Shown piece by piece: positions 26,001 through 32,992 of a stretch of DNA of 64,000 nucleotides. The first letter of the stretch is position 1, and each line of letters starts with the position of its first letter. A model generated the notes under the pieces. The model did no database searches. It was not told where the DNA came from and saw only the letters and a list, made by a program, of their open reading frames with translations. The translations under genes and the position numbers were made by a program. Source of the stretch: Lepas anatifera (Eukaryota; Arthropoda; Thecostraca; Lepadidae); NCBI GenBank assembly GCA_034440635.1, contig JAOTON010000333.1:930001-994000 (forward strand), in the 5' to 3' direction.

Positions 26001-29000
26001 GAAATATGTACCACCTAGATTATTTGTACAATTTTCTTAGTACCAGGGCTGGAGAGGGATCCGGCCCTAGCGTGCACTGGAAGGGGGTTGGGGGCCCTGG
26101 AGGTTTAGAAACCAAGAGGATTAGGGGAAGCGGCCGCTCGGGTGTTTTTAGGGCTATGGTGGTCTTTATTTTAGCTAAATGCCATGAGCTTAGCTCAAAT
26201 CTTAAAGTTTAATCGATTTAATAAAAGTCAAATCCCAGCCACGCTTGGAATCTGTTGGGGGTTTGATTATGCAAAATAAGCAGGAAGTACACCAAAAGCG
26301 GATGCAGATCAAAGAGGGTAGGGCCCGTACAGTGTTGTCTGAAATTTTGGAGTCAAGGCCATTCAAGGGTATGACCTATGAAGTCACAGTATTACGTATT
26401 CTCATGATGTCCACTACGACTAGCACTATGGCAACCGTTGAACGGTAAACGGGGGTTTGGCCTTGACCTTTGATCTTTGGAATTAACCTCTGACCTTGAC
26501 CTCAACATTGAGTAACCTTGACCATGACTTCATGGCATGATATACCGCATACTGGACAACGCCATCTGACCGGAATCGTCGGGGTCAGTGACCTTATTGC
26601 TAGTTTGGCCTTTAAATTTAACATTTGACCTTAAACTCAAGCGACGTGAGTTTGACATATCATCCCGATTACGTGGCGTTGTGACGTCACCACTTGGTCT
26701 ACAGTGCTGGCGAGGCAGTGCGACCGTGCGATTGCGATGATCTCAAATTGTAGGCCTGACTTAGAGAGTCACACAGTTATTGACTGATTTTCACAGCTAT
26801 TTCACCATTGTTTCAAAATCCTTTGCCTTGAACAACCTTTTGCTATGTGATTGCTAGGGTTACTCAGAAATTGGGGTGGGGGTGGCCTTGCGTCCCCAAG
26901 CCACCTTATATCCGCCACTTTCCGGCCACCTCGGAAATATCGGTGGAGAGGTCTTCTAGCCTCCTCCTCCATTTTAGGTTGTTGTTTCGCACACAGTTTA
27001 TTTCACTGTCTGGGTGGCAAAGCTGACTATAACTGGCTGCATAGCAATTAAATGAACGTTTACAATTGGTTAGATATTAGTCTGCAATGATTGCAGTCGG
27101 TCTGCCCACTGGAGAAGGCGTTTTTTGCTTTAATTTTTATGTATTACAGGCTAATTCTTTAGTAAACCGCGATAGTTGTGGAGCGAGCTACTTACCACAC
27201 TGTTAGAATGGGCAAAATTTTAGAAGAATAAAGAAAAACATTTTGGATTTTTCTGTGTGGGAACATTTACTAAAGCTTCCTCTTAACAAAATGGCCGTAG
27301 ACGCTGGTGATTCCTAAAACCCCGCCTCTTCGGTAGTTCCACACCCACCTCTGACGAGTTACTACCGCCTGCAGTTGTAGTAGTTGATCCATTCTTCTTG
27401 TTATCCCAGTGTACCCGAACCTTAAACGAGGACGCAACTCACCGCGGTCCTCCCTCTCACTTCAGCCTGACCCACGGCTTCATGACGGACACGAAGCGGA
27501 TCTCGGCTACCTCGGTGTACTTTGAGTCGATGCCGTACCACCTGCACCCGAAGACGGGCTACATCGACTACGACAAGCTGGCGGAGACGTCCCGCCTGTT
27601 TCGGCCGCGGCTCATCATCGCCGGCACCAGCGCCTACTCGCGCCTGCTCGACTACCCCCGCTTCAGACAGGTGGGAAGGCTGACTACCCCCGCTTCAGAC
27701 AGGTGGGTAGGCTGACTACCCCCGCTTCAGACAGGTGGGTAGGCTGACTACCAGCGCCTCAGACAGGTGGGAAGGCTGCCTACCCCCGCCTCAGACAGGT
27801 GGGAAGGCTGTCTTGTGCCTACCCCGCTTCAGACAAGTGGGAAGGCTGACTACCCGCGCTTCAGACAGGTGGGAAGGCTGACTACCCCCTCTTCAGACAG
27901 GTGGGAAGGCTGACTACCCCTCTTCAGACAGGTGGGAAGGCTGACTACCCGCGCCTCAGACAGGTGGGAAGACTGCCTAATGCCTACCCTGCTTCAGGCA
28001 GGTGGGAAGGCTGACTATCCCCGCTTCAGACAGGTGGGAAGGCTGACTACCCCCGCTTCAGACAGGTGGGTAGGCTGACAGATTGACACATGGTAAATTG
28101 GAAATGGTGATTACCCATGCTTCAGACTCGTGGGAGAAGGGGGACTCTACCCCCGCTTCATACCGCTGAGAAATAAGATTATCCCGCTTTTGACTGGCAG
28201 GAAGCCTGACTACCTTAACACGCGCATTGACGGGGGGCGGGTACCCGCCCCCTCGAGTTTTTCGGAGATAGCAGAAAAACGGCGGCGCGTAGCGCCGCCG
28301 TACTTGGTATACCTTTTCCCTCATCATTTTTACAACTTCTGTGAAAGTTTTAAGGTTAGGTCATTTCAGGTCAGGTCACCAGTACAGGTCAAGTGACCCG
28401 ACCTAAAAAAAGTTGAAGATAGCATAAGTCGGAGCAGGGTGAACTTATCCGATTGAAACTCATATCACATAATGGCCCCACCGAGTTCTCTAACATATGT
28501 TCCGGTATTTTTGATATCGATGACGTAAGGTCAGGTACGAGGCATGACCTCTCCATTGGAAATACATGGGAAAAATGGTTTTTACGGAATAACTCAGTAA
28601 CGGATGGCGATAGAGCATTTATTTTAGCTGCATTAGACTCGCCTGGGCTTTGCGGTTCTAATGATATGCATTTTATATAATTTGACCCTGACCTGACCTC
28701 AGGTCAGGTCAAATCCTTGATTTGACCTAGCAAGGTCAAATTATATATTATTTGATTCGGCTTGCTGAGAGGATTCATATAGTTCAAGTCGTTTTGCTCT
28801 ATCTGTACTTGTTCAGATGAAATGGCCGAAAAACTGAATTTTACATGTTACCCCTATGGCGGGCATGTTTTGACCTCTCGTGACCTTAAATGTGACCTGA
28901 CAAAAAAATGGTTCAAATGTTTTCGATGGAGAAGTGGATGGGCAGCCCAACGCCGTTTACCGTTTTTCGCTACCTACCGTGGTTCTCGAGATCTTAGGGG

Positions 29001-32000
29001 GGCGGGTACCCGCCCCCCGTCAATGCGAAGGTGGCTCAGACCCCCGTCAATGCGCGTGTTAAGAAATTGCCGAAACAGAGTGTGCGGAAGTGAGGCACGA
29101 CATTCACGGTAAATTGCTGGGCCTTCGCTCCGCTTTCCAATGCTGCCGCCTGGCGGGAAATGTGGCGTGAAGGCTGTCGAGTGGGTTGCGGTGGTGAAGG
29201 GTTTTGGTGTCGCGTCTAACTAGGGTTTTGTGGCTAAGTGTTTCAGCTGAAACCATTGTGAGCGGTTGCGGGTGAGGACGTTCTCTACCGTAAAACGATA
29301 ATTATCAAAGCCCCTGCTGCAACCGTGTGATGACTTTCGAATCACCATCTTACTCAGATAAAAAACTGCTGAATTGTTCGGAAAATAACTATCAACAAGC
29401 CCTCTCCGTGAAATCCTCTTTCAAATTTGCAACGTCATTCCGTCAGTAACGTCTTGATCGCCCGCTCCTCTCCCCCACAGATCTGCGACGGCCTTCTGGA
29501 TCGCTCCGTTCACCCGTGTTTGACCGCCCTCCCAGATCTGCAACAGCGGTATGATTCACTCCGTTGACCCGTGTTTACCACCCCCTCTCGCAGATCTGTG
29601 ATGACGTCTCGGCCTACATGCTGGCGGACATGGCGCACATCTCCGGCCTGGTGGCGGCGGACGTCGTGCCCAGTCCCTTCGACTACGCTGACCTTGTCAC
29701 CACCACCACGCACAAGACTCTTCGTGGCGGCAGGTCGGGCTGGAGATGAGCATGCCGCGCGCACTGCGTCATGCGATAGCCACTCTTTGAGTGATCGCGA
29801 CGCAGGAGGTTTTCAACATTTTTGAAGCAGACTTACTACACTGAAACATTTTCTTGCTCATAGTGGTTGCATGTTAGAAATGAGGATTTTAATTCGTTGG
29901 GTGTACCCACATCCTTAAATTGATGAACCTATCGAGGTCATTTATAGTGTGCTTGGCTTAATATTTTCTGTTTTTATTAAGTCATTGAGCACCTTTGCAA
30001 TGTGTTTCGCTCATCGATTACTCCATCGAATACCATTAGATATATACACAATTTAAATAGCCCCTGTCCGTTTCGTGATGGGCCGTACTCCGCCTACAAC
30101 ACAATTTGGACTTCTCTTACCGCGTGACAGAGTTGGTCTGATCTTCTTTGCTCGTATCACGTGACAGAGCCGGTCTGATCTTTACTCTTACCGCGTGACA
30201 GAGCTGGTCTTATCTTCTTTGCTCGTATCACGTGACAGAGCCGGTCTGATCTTTACTCTTACCGCGTGACAGAGCTGGTCTTATCTTTTTCTTACCTTGT
30301 AACAGAGCGGGCCTGATCTTCTTCCGGCGCGGCGTGCGCTCTGTGAACGCGAAGACAGGGAAGGAGGTGATGTACGACCTGGAGGGCCGCGTCAACCAGG
30401 CGGTGTTTCCGGCGCTGCAGGGAGGCCCGCACAACCACGCCATCGGCGCGGTCGCCGTCGCCCTCAAACAGGCGAGCGCCACTGATTGGAAGGGAGCACC
30501 GGGGCTAAGGAAGGCGTGATGGGGTGTCGTTATACAACACTGAACCACAGTATTAAAGGGAATGTGGCACCTTCACAACGTGACTTTAACTGAGATAGCC
30601 AAGTTGTAAAGCAGGTCAGAAAACCCGGTACTCCATATTTCATTTGACTTGGAACTCGATATTTCCGTAGAAAAAAAGCTAAAACATACCTGACACCAGC
30701 CCCCTCAGCCCCCGTCGCCGGCGGCCATTGTTGTGAGCCACTGGTGTGACGACATATGCTGATGTCACGATGAGCATCAGCCAATCGAAGCCCTTGAAGC
30801 GTTTCAAGTATGGTAGGGGTTGCCAGATCGTGACATCAGCCACAGGCTGATATTTATTTCTTTTTCTAGAGGAATATTTTTAAAAACCAAATATTGAGCT
30901 TATTGTACATTTTTCAGAGAAATCGTGAGTGGTTTCATTATTTTTTACTAGAAGTACGCCTAATAACACTAAATTCCAGGATTCGACCAAGGTGCCACAT
31001 TCCCTTTAATATATACACTCTTTTAAGATGACTATTTACAGCTATGACTAAATTACCATTGTTCTGGACATTGGCGGATCCAGGTGTAACTTCTGGAGGG
31101 CCCAAACCAACATTTTGGGGGCAAAATTGGGAAAAATCGCTGAAAACAACACTTTTGAAGAAAACGGCTAAAATTTGGTCCTTTGGGGTTGGGGAAGATA
31201 CTGCTTTAGGCTTTGGAGGGGGCCATGGCCCCTTTGCCCCCCTCTTGGATGTGCCAGTGGTTCTGGAAGATTTGGTTGATGGTGACAATTTGTATTCGCT
31301 CTTACCCACAAAACCCTGATACACATCAGCTGTCCTGGGTCAACTCTTGCTATTTTCATCCTCCTACACTGCTTCACGAGTCACCTCAGTAGCCACACAT
31401 AATCTTACAATCGCCTGCTCTCCGCACAGGCGCAGACGCCAATGTTCAAAGCCTACCAGACCCAGGTGCTGAAGAACTCGGCGGCGATGGCGGCCGCACT
31501 GAACAAGCTCGGGTTCTCGCTGGTCTCGGGAGGCACCGACAACCACCTGGTGTTGGTGGACCTGCGCCCCAAGCAGCTGGACGGCGCCAGGGTAGAGCTG
31601 GTCTGTAACATGTGCAACATCACCGTCAACAAGAACTCGGTGCCCGGCGACAAGTCGGCGCTGAACCCGGGCGGCCTCAGGCTGGGTGAGATCCAGAGGA
31701 GAGGATGTAGAACCTGCCGCTGCCGGCTGGTGACGATATCGGCAGTGTACTGTTTCTTGGTTATGTTTTCTTTCAAAGGTGCGGCCTCAGCTAAATGCGT
31801 CACAAATTATTTGTGGTTATTGAGGAATGATTGAATGTCAAAATGACCATTTTGAAAGGCGCGAATGAAACGTTCCTGATCATTTAACGCAAAATGTTCG
31901 AATCTTAATCTTTGTAGTTTTAGACATGTGAGTTTAGCTGTGGCGCATTCGCTCCAGATACTTTGTGTCTTGAATTGTGTTTCGTATTTTAAGAGATGAT

Positions 32001-32992
32001 GATAAGTCGATGAGTTAAGATGATAGACATTGTAATCATTACCTCCAAGACTTTTGCATTTGAATCGAATGTGCTCCTCTCAGCAAACAACTACAGAATT
32101 GCGGGGTCTGAAACGTTCAACGCTTGAACCCTATATGAATGAATACGAGACAGTTGTCTTTGTTGAGGAGTATCTCCCACGGATTAGCCTTTGCATTCTT
32201 GCAACTCGTTGGCTGACATTCGGGTGCATTGCCTATGGGTCGGAAATCCTCGTTCTTTGGCATCAGTCTGTGAACTTGCATCCTGTATAAATCCTGACAG
32301 GTCCGGGCTGTGCTGACTATCACTGGGTGGCACACCTGGCCCGAATTCTGATAGTGGTGTTTGTGGATGTGTTGGCAATGACCGGGTCGTGTTCGGCAGG
32401 TGCCCCGGCGCTCACGTCCCGCGGCATGACCGAGGCCGACTTTGAGCGCGTGGTCGCCTTCATCAGCGAGGCGGTGGAGATCGCCGCCGAGCTTAAAGCC
32501 AAAACAGGCAAGTCCCGGCCAGCGCTGACTTCTCTGTAGTATGCTTTGCTACCTTTGATCTCTCTTTCTCTCTCTCTCTCCTCTCTCTCCTCTCTCTCCT
32601 CTCTCTCCCTCTCTCATGCGTCAGATTTGTAATGCAAACATGCTTTACTGTAGACTGTCCCTAACATTGCTAGATCCGATGTACTCAAACTTGGCCTGTA
32701 TTGGCTACGTCTTTGTAAACTTGGCCTGTATTGGTTGCGTCTTTGTAAACTGGGCCTGTATTGGCTGCGTCTTTGTAAACTTGGCCTGTATTGGCTAGGT
32801 CCAGAGTCGAGCGTTCTGTCATCGCTGTTGGCTAGCGCTTTATGGCTTGCGCTTCTCACAGGCAAGAGCTTGAAGGACTACAAGGCCGGGCTGGCGTCGG
32901 ACGCCGACATCGGGGCCAAAATCGGCGACCTGAAGCGGCGCGTGCGGGAGTACGCTGGCAAATTCCCCATGCCTGGCTTCGACGACCACTGA
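1850..32992 (+). CDS. SHMT2: Serine hydroxymethyltransferase gene, full recognised span (9 exons)
   Basis: Interconverts serine + tetrahydrofolate and glycine + 5,10-methylene-THF using PLP. The exons are 1850-2006, 11414-11493, 24701-24901, 27466-27670, 29594-29733, 30306-30471, 31430-31685, 32400-32507 and 32862-32992; phases agree at every junction. Conserved landmarks run in family order: WTGQE and [77 protein letters not shown], the PLP-lysine motif [54 protein letters not shown], and C-terminal FPMPGFDDH. About 480 residues, a normal length. Wording is closer to the mitochondrial SHMT2 form than to SHMT1, but many invertebrates have a single gene for both compartments, so the paralog call is an inference. 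The first coding exon with the ATG is not identified. Introns 6 and 8 use GC donors. Confidence 0.96.
2007..3354 (+). other. SHMT intron 1, first part, nothing recognised
   Basis: Start of a 9.4-kb intron (2007-11413). No repeat or exon-like signal recognised in this stretch. Confidence 0.4.
3355..3630. mobile_element. Short palindromic-ended GGATCC repeat, family A
   Basis: Full-length relative of the repeat at 1-215. It opens with CCTGGCATAGGCGGGTTCAGG and closes with CCCCTAGATCTGGCTATGC, with the same internal landmarks in the same order. Non-coding. Confidence 0.55.
3631..4505. other. SHMT intron 1 segment, nothing recognised
   Basis: GC-rich, CpG-rich stretch around 3740-4150. The ORFs there (for example 3724-4071 on the minus strand) have low-complexity Ala/Arg/Pro composition and match no family I know. 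No promoter elements recognised. Confidence 0.35.
4506..4700 (-). mobile_element. Short palindromic-ended GGATCC repeat, family B
   Basis: Reverse-complement relative of 31068-31262 and 63796-64000. The ends read CTGATCCAAG on the left and TTGATCCGCCAATG on the right; the interior includes 'ggggccgtggcccc'. Non-coding, about 190 bp. Confidence 0.55.
4701..5361. other. SHMT intron 1 segment, weak GAGGAGGTTGGA-like repetition
   Basis: 5110-5275 repeats imperfect 'gaggaggtt(g/a)ga' blocks. Nothing else recognised. Confidence 0.35.
5362..5532. repeat. GC-rich tandem array, about 30-bp unit
   Basis: About five units of the form CCCCTCCCCTGCCGCTGCCG followed by CAAGCGCAGA, ending in a (GCC)n run at 5513-5532. 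The opposing ORFs here are translations of the array (Arg/Gly- or Pro-rich) and not genes. Confidence 0.8.
5533..6832. other. SHMT intron 1 segment, nothing recognised
   Basis: No exon, RNA gene or transposon end recognised. Confidence 0.35.
6833..7276 (+). mobile_element. TTAA-flanked MITE, copy 1
   Basis: About 444 bp. It begins TTAA|AGGGAATGTGG(T)ACC and ends GGTGCCACATTCCCT|TTAA: terminal inverted repeats of about 17 bp with TTAA at both edges, the target duplication typical of piggyBac-type integration. The interior includes 'tgatctggcaaccactacca' and 'gtgacgtcagcatatg', shared with 8378-8835 and 30553-31009. No transposase, so non-autonomous. Confidence 0.8.
7425..8305. repeat. 33/34-bp tandem array (minisatellite), about 25 copies
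   Basis: The unit is approximately GGACCTGCGACTTTGCCGAC + CAGTTCGCTGGAC (33 bp). Variants have GCAGAC (34 bp) or CCCTGGAC. It sits between two direct copies of the TTAA MITE. It generates long stop-free frames on both strands (up to 455 codons on minus) that are artefacts of the unit. Unlike a CRISPR array there are no variable spacers: the whole unit repeats. Confidence 0.92.
8378..8835 (+). mobile_element. TTAA-flanked MITE, copy 2
   Basis: About 458 bp, in the same orientation as copy 1. Left TTAA|AGGGAATGTGGCACCTTGG, right GAAGGTGCCACATTCCCT|TTAA. Better preserved than copy 1. Confidence 0.85.
8836..11413. other. SHMT intron 1, last part
   Basis: Contains an AT-rich (ATAA/AAAT)n patch at about 9367-9415 and a GGATCCGCCACTG repeat end at about 10085-10102. 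Nothing else recognised; the ORFs are short and unrelated to known families. The polypyrimidine tract before exon 2 is modest. Confidence 0.4.
11414..11493 (+). CDS. SHMT2: SHMT exon 2
   Basis: Begins after acceptor gttgcag and ends CAG AG|gtgagt in phase 2. Encodes [20 protein letters not shown] and EGYPGQ, continuing LIASE into the conserved SEGYPG substrate/cofactor loop. 80 bp. No tandem duplication at either edge. Confidence 0.97.
11494..12732. other. SHMT intron 2, first part
   Basis: Start of a 13.2-kb intron. A GTGGCGTATCCAGGAC repeat end lies at about 11573-11590. Nothing else recognised. Confidence 0.35.
12733..13210. repeat. Degenerate about 30-bp tandem array
   Basis: Repeats CATCTCTGCACCCAGAGGCG followed by CYGCTCTG(G/T), with many substitutions and length changes. 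It becomes a roughly 38-bp form near 13100-13200 ('ggcgctgcagccgccgctct'). It yields overlapping pseudo-ORFs on both strands (for example 12484-13203 minus) of Gly/Ser/Arg-rich repeats. Confidence 0.85.
13858..14644 (+). pseudogene. Non-LTR retrotransposon fragment: RNase H domain and C-terminal zinc motif, frameshifted
   Basis: From 13858 to 14095 the frame reads an RNase H core with [18 protein letters not shown] (catalytic Asp in ITDS) and [14 protein letters not shown] at about 14094-14096 and a frame change break it where the family usually has SHxGIxGNE. The other frame (14078-14644) resumes [12 protein letters not shown], then [16 protein letters not shown] and a Cys-rich [14 protein letters not shown] block, the usual end of RNase-H-bearing LINE polyproteins (I/Jockey-like). 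It lacks reverse transcriptase and endonuclease, so it is a 5'-truncated dead copy. Clade assignment is an inference. Confidence 0.82.
14645..15954. other. SHMT intron 2 segment, nothing recognised
   Basis: No element or exon recognised. The ORFs at 14641-15377 show no family resemblance. Confidence 0.35.
15955..16046 (-). mobile_element. tRNA-like SINE head (minus strand)
   Basis: Read on the minus strand, an A-box-like AGCAGTCGGTTAGCACG is followed about 55 bp later by a B box GGGTTCGATTCC. A pol III internal promoter pair with loose spacing and no clean cloverleaf suggests a tRNA-derived SINE and not a functional tRNA. Confidence 0.5.
17215..17412 (+). mobile_element. SINE tail copy (5'-truncated)
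   Basis: Shares with 17560-17748 the run from 'ggcaactcagtggtga' through 'gacctgag', 'tgtgggac', 'gagttgctcgt' to 'ggtggggtcagggtctccg' and 'gatgactctagtgag'. It lacks the tRNA-like head and directly precedes the headed copy. Confidence 0.65.
17438..17748 (+). mobile_element. tRNA-derived SINE, full copy
   Basis: The head GCCCCGGTAGCTCAGTTGGT carries a near-perfect pol III A box, followed by GGGATCGGTTCC as a B-box-like site. The body is 'acaggtcggctggcaactga' onward, ending near 'tgatgactttagtgagacc'. The tail recurs at 17215-17412 and, reversed, at 55135-55312. The head-to-tail structure and dispersed copies identify a tRNA-derived SINE. Confidence 0.8.
19532..19778. other. SHMT intron 2 segment, nothing recognised
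   Basis: Short spacer between the fold-back element and the next family A repeat. Confidence 0.3.
19779..20035 (+). mobile_element. Short palindromic-ended GGATCC repeat, family A
   Basis: Starts ATGGGCGGAGTCAGGA and ends TGTGGATCCGCCTAC. The interior matches 3355-3630 ('gccacttttgggcg', 'gtgccatcgacctt', 'gaagggtcgat'). Non-coding. Confidence 0.65.
20036..21225. other. SHMT intron 2 segment with one dispersed repeat
   Basis: 20785-20905 resembles 39500-39640 (shared blocks around 'gctatacaaag', 'ccaaaatccaggg' and 'gatctccac'-like ends), a dispersed repeat of about 130 bp. Otherwise nothing recognised. Confidence 0.4.
21226..21432. repeat. 12-bp tandem array (TTGGAATACCTG)
   Basis: About 17 near-identical 12-mers with T/G swaps ('tttgaatacctg' and 'ttggaatacctg'). 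Because 12 is a multiple of 3, it is open in several frames and creates spurious Tyr/Leu/Glu or Ile/Pro/Thr repeat peptides. Confidence 0.95.
21638..22670. mobile_element. TTAA element, family C, about 1.0 kb, rich in AGGTCA half-sites
   Basis: The left edge TTAACCCTCGCCCCACCGGGG-type end and right edge CCCCGGTGGGGCGCGGGTTAA-type end form inverted repeats with TTAA at each border. Next to both ends is the sub-terminal CCATCGATGGCCCCC. The interior holds about 20 AGGTCA/TGACCT hexamers counted by eye. Relatives are at 45000-47648 (interrupted) and 61624-62598. No transposase ORF. Confidence 0.82.
22671..23565. other. SHMT intron 2 segment, nothing recognised
   Basis: No exon or element recognised. 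Confidence 0.3.
23566..23640 (+). mobile_element. Possible tRNA-like SINE remnant
   Basis: A clear B box, GGGTTCGAGTCCC, lies at about 23618-23630, but no convincing A box precedes it. It may be a decayed SINE head. Confidence 0.3.
24006..24700 (+). repeat. 77-bp tandem array duplicating the SHMT exon 3 acceptor
   Basis: Units of 77 bp (one of 76, last of 80) each end in a C/T-rich stretch plus (g)cag and then restart GTACTAYGGCGGCACGGAGG. Acceptor-like junctions fall at 24083, 24160, 24237, 24314, 24391, 24468, 24545 and 24621, before the true one at 24701. The first 22 bases of exon 3 (one substitution) are part of the unit; the exon then diverges from it. The unit length is not a multiple of 3. 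Entry at 24314 or 24545, which would keep frame by distance, meets a stop. Confidence 0.95.
24701..24901 (+). CDS. SHMT2: SHMT exon 3
   Basis: Acceptor ctgcggcag; AG from exon 2 plus G gives Arg, then [40 protein letters not shown] and [10 protein letters not shown]. It carries the cofactor-contacting YYGG and the SGSPAN segment. Ends GGA CA|gtgagt in phase 2 (His completed by exon 4). 201 bp. The 5' edge is the last copy of the upstream 77-bp array. Confidence 0.97.
24902..27465. other. SHMT intron 3
   Basis: About 26460-26800 contains a TGACC-rich dispersed repeat whose reverse complement recurs at about 39960-40300 ('gatctacagtg', 'gcgaccg(t/c)gcgattgcga'). A TATCCGCCACT repeat end is at about 26908. 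The remainder is unrecognised. Confidence 0.45.
27466..27670 (+). CDS. SHMT2: SHMT exon 4
   Basis: Acceptor ctcacttcag; C completes His of DGGH, then [38 protein letters not shown] and [20 protein letters not shown]. Ends CGC TTC AGA CAG|gtggga in phase 0. 205 bp. The last about 21 bases (DYPRFRQ) with the donor are repeated twelve more times in the adjacent intron. Confidence 0.97.
27671..28080 (+). repeat. 32-bp tandem array duplicating the SHMT exon 4 donor
   Basis: The unit is approximately GACTACCCCCGCTTCAGACA + GGTGGGAAGGCT. Donor-like CAG|GTGGGA/T junctions fall at 27703, 27735, 27767, 27799, 27837 (CAA|GTGGGA), 27869, 27901, 27932, 27964, 28002, 28034 and 28066, downstream of the true donor at 27671. 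Decayed copies run on to about 28170. The exon-derived part of each unit is the last 21 bases of exon 4. Use of the in-phase decoy at 27767 meets a TGA. Confidence 0.95.
28215..29062. mobile_element. TTAA element with GGGTACCCGCCCCC ends
   Basis: Left TTAACACGCGCATTGACGGG, right CCCGTCAATGCGCGTGTTAA: perfect outer inverted repeats with TTAA borders and sub-terminal GGCGGGTACCCGCCCCC palindromes at both ends. The interior has many TGACCT/AGGTCA hexamers, for example at 28360-28400 and 28685-28740. 848 bp, no transposase. It shares the TTAACACGCG terminus with 43667-44669 and 45450-47102. Confidence 0.85.
29063..29478. other. SHMT intron 4 segment, nothing recognised
   Basis: Unique-looking sequence before the exon 5 acceptor copies. 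Confidence 0.35.
29471..29593 (+). repeat. Three-copy repeat of the SHMT exon 5 acceptor
   Basis: C-rich tract + CAG|ATCTG occurs at 29481 and 29536 and then at the true exon start 29594 (spacing 55 and 58 bp). Between them GATTCACTCCGTTGACCCGT and its variant GATCGCTCCGTTCACCCGT show the units are duplicates. About 10 exon bases (ATCTGYRAYR) are included. Both decoys would shift the frame. Confidence 0.85.
29594..29733 (+). CDS. SHMT2: SHMT exon 5 (PLP lysine)
   Basis: Acceptor ctcgcag; encodes [35 protein letters not shown] and [10 protein letters not shown]. The lysine codon at 29714-29716 is the Schiff-base residue by family knowledge; Asp and His of ADMAHISG contact PLP. Ends GGC GGC AG|gtcggg in phase 2, a weaker but acceptable donor. 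140 bp. Confidence 0.97.
29734..30100. other. SHMT intron 5, AT-rich part, nothing recognised
   Basis: No repeat or exon signal until the acceptor array. Confidence 0.35.
30114..30305 (+). repeat. Alternating 34/37-bp array duplicating the SHMT exon 6 acceptor
   Basis: CTTACCGCGTGACAG|AG or CGTATCACGTGACAG|AG followed by (C/T)(T/C)GGTCTGATCTT occurs at 30131, 30168, 30202, 30239 and 30273, with the true site at 30306. About 18 bases of exon 6 (AGCGGGCCTGATCTTCTT) are echoed in each unit. Spacing is 37, 34, 37, 34, 33. The 30273 decoy lies 33 bases upstream, keeps phase and is stop-free, so it would add 11 residues that repeat the exon start (AGLIFF). Confidence 0.93.
30306..30471 (+). CDS. 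SHMT2: SHMT exon 6
   Basis: Acceptor ttgtaacag; AG + A gives Arg, then [20 protein letters not shown], the acidic/Gly-rich loop and [20 protein letters not shown] ending in KQ. 166 bp, phase 0 at its end. The donor is CAG|gcgagc, a GC donor: no GT within reach keeps the conserved ALKQ-A-TPMF continuity. Confidence 0.95.
30553..31009 (-). mobile_element. TTAA-flanked MITE, copy 3 (inverted)
   Basis: Same family as 6833-7276 and 8378-8835 but in opposite orientation, inside SHMT intron 6. Ends TTAAAGGGAATGTGGCACC and GGTGCCACATTCCCTTTAA. 457 bp. Confidence 0.85.
31068..31262 (+). mobile_element. Short palindromic-ended GGATCC repeat, family B
   Basis: Begins CATTGGCGGATCCAGG and ends TTGGATGTGCCAGTGG. 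The interior matches 63796-64000 ('ccaaaccaacattttggggg', 'gaaaacggctaaaatttggt'). 195 bp, non-coding. Confidence 0.65.
31430..31685 (+). CDS. SHMT2: SHMT exon 7
   Basis: Acceptor ctccgcacag; encodes [59 protein letters not shown] and NPGGLRLG. The arginine in GGLRLG is the substrate-carboxylate-binding residue by family knowledge. Ends CTG G|gtgaga in phase 1. 256 bp. Confidence 0.97.
31686..32399. other. SHMT intron 7, nothing recognised
   Basis: No repeat or exon-like signal recognised in this 714-bp intron; canonical gt...cag. Confidence 0.4.
32400..32507 (+). CDS. SHMT2: SHMT exon 8
   Basis: Acceptor gttcggcag; G + GT gives Gly, then [20 protein letters not shown] and [15 protein letters not shown]. 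108 bp. The donor is ACAG|gcaagt, a GC donor with the otherwise ideal AAGT context. Splicing here gives KTGKSLKDY with exon 9 in phase; the nearest GT (32511) would break it. Confidence 0.95.
32559..32615. repeat. (CT)n microsatellite
   Basis: Nearly pure CT/TC run with occasional CC in SHMT intron 8. Confidence 0.95.
32687..32799. repeat. 30-bp tandem array, about 3.7 copies
   Basis: Unit AACTTGGCCTGTATTGGCTG + CGTCTTTGTA. It lies in intron 8 but, unlike the other SHMT arrays, contains no copy of a neighbouring exon edge. Confidence 0.92.
32862..32992 (+). CDS. SHMT2: SHMT exon 9 (C-terminal, stop)
   Basis: Acceptor cttctcacag; GC joins the preceding G for Gly, then [31 protein letters not shown] and the family C-terminus FPMPGFDDH, with TGA at 32990-32992. 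131 bp. No AATAAA was recognised nearby, so the 3' end of the transcript is not placed. Confidence 0.97.

Noticed and set aside
32687..32799. A further exon-edge array in SHMT intron 8
   Set aside because: The 30-bp unit does not resemble the end of exon 8 or the start of exon 9.
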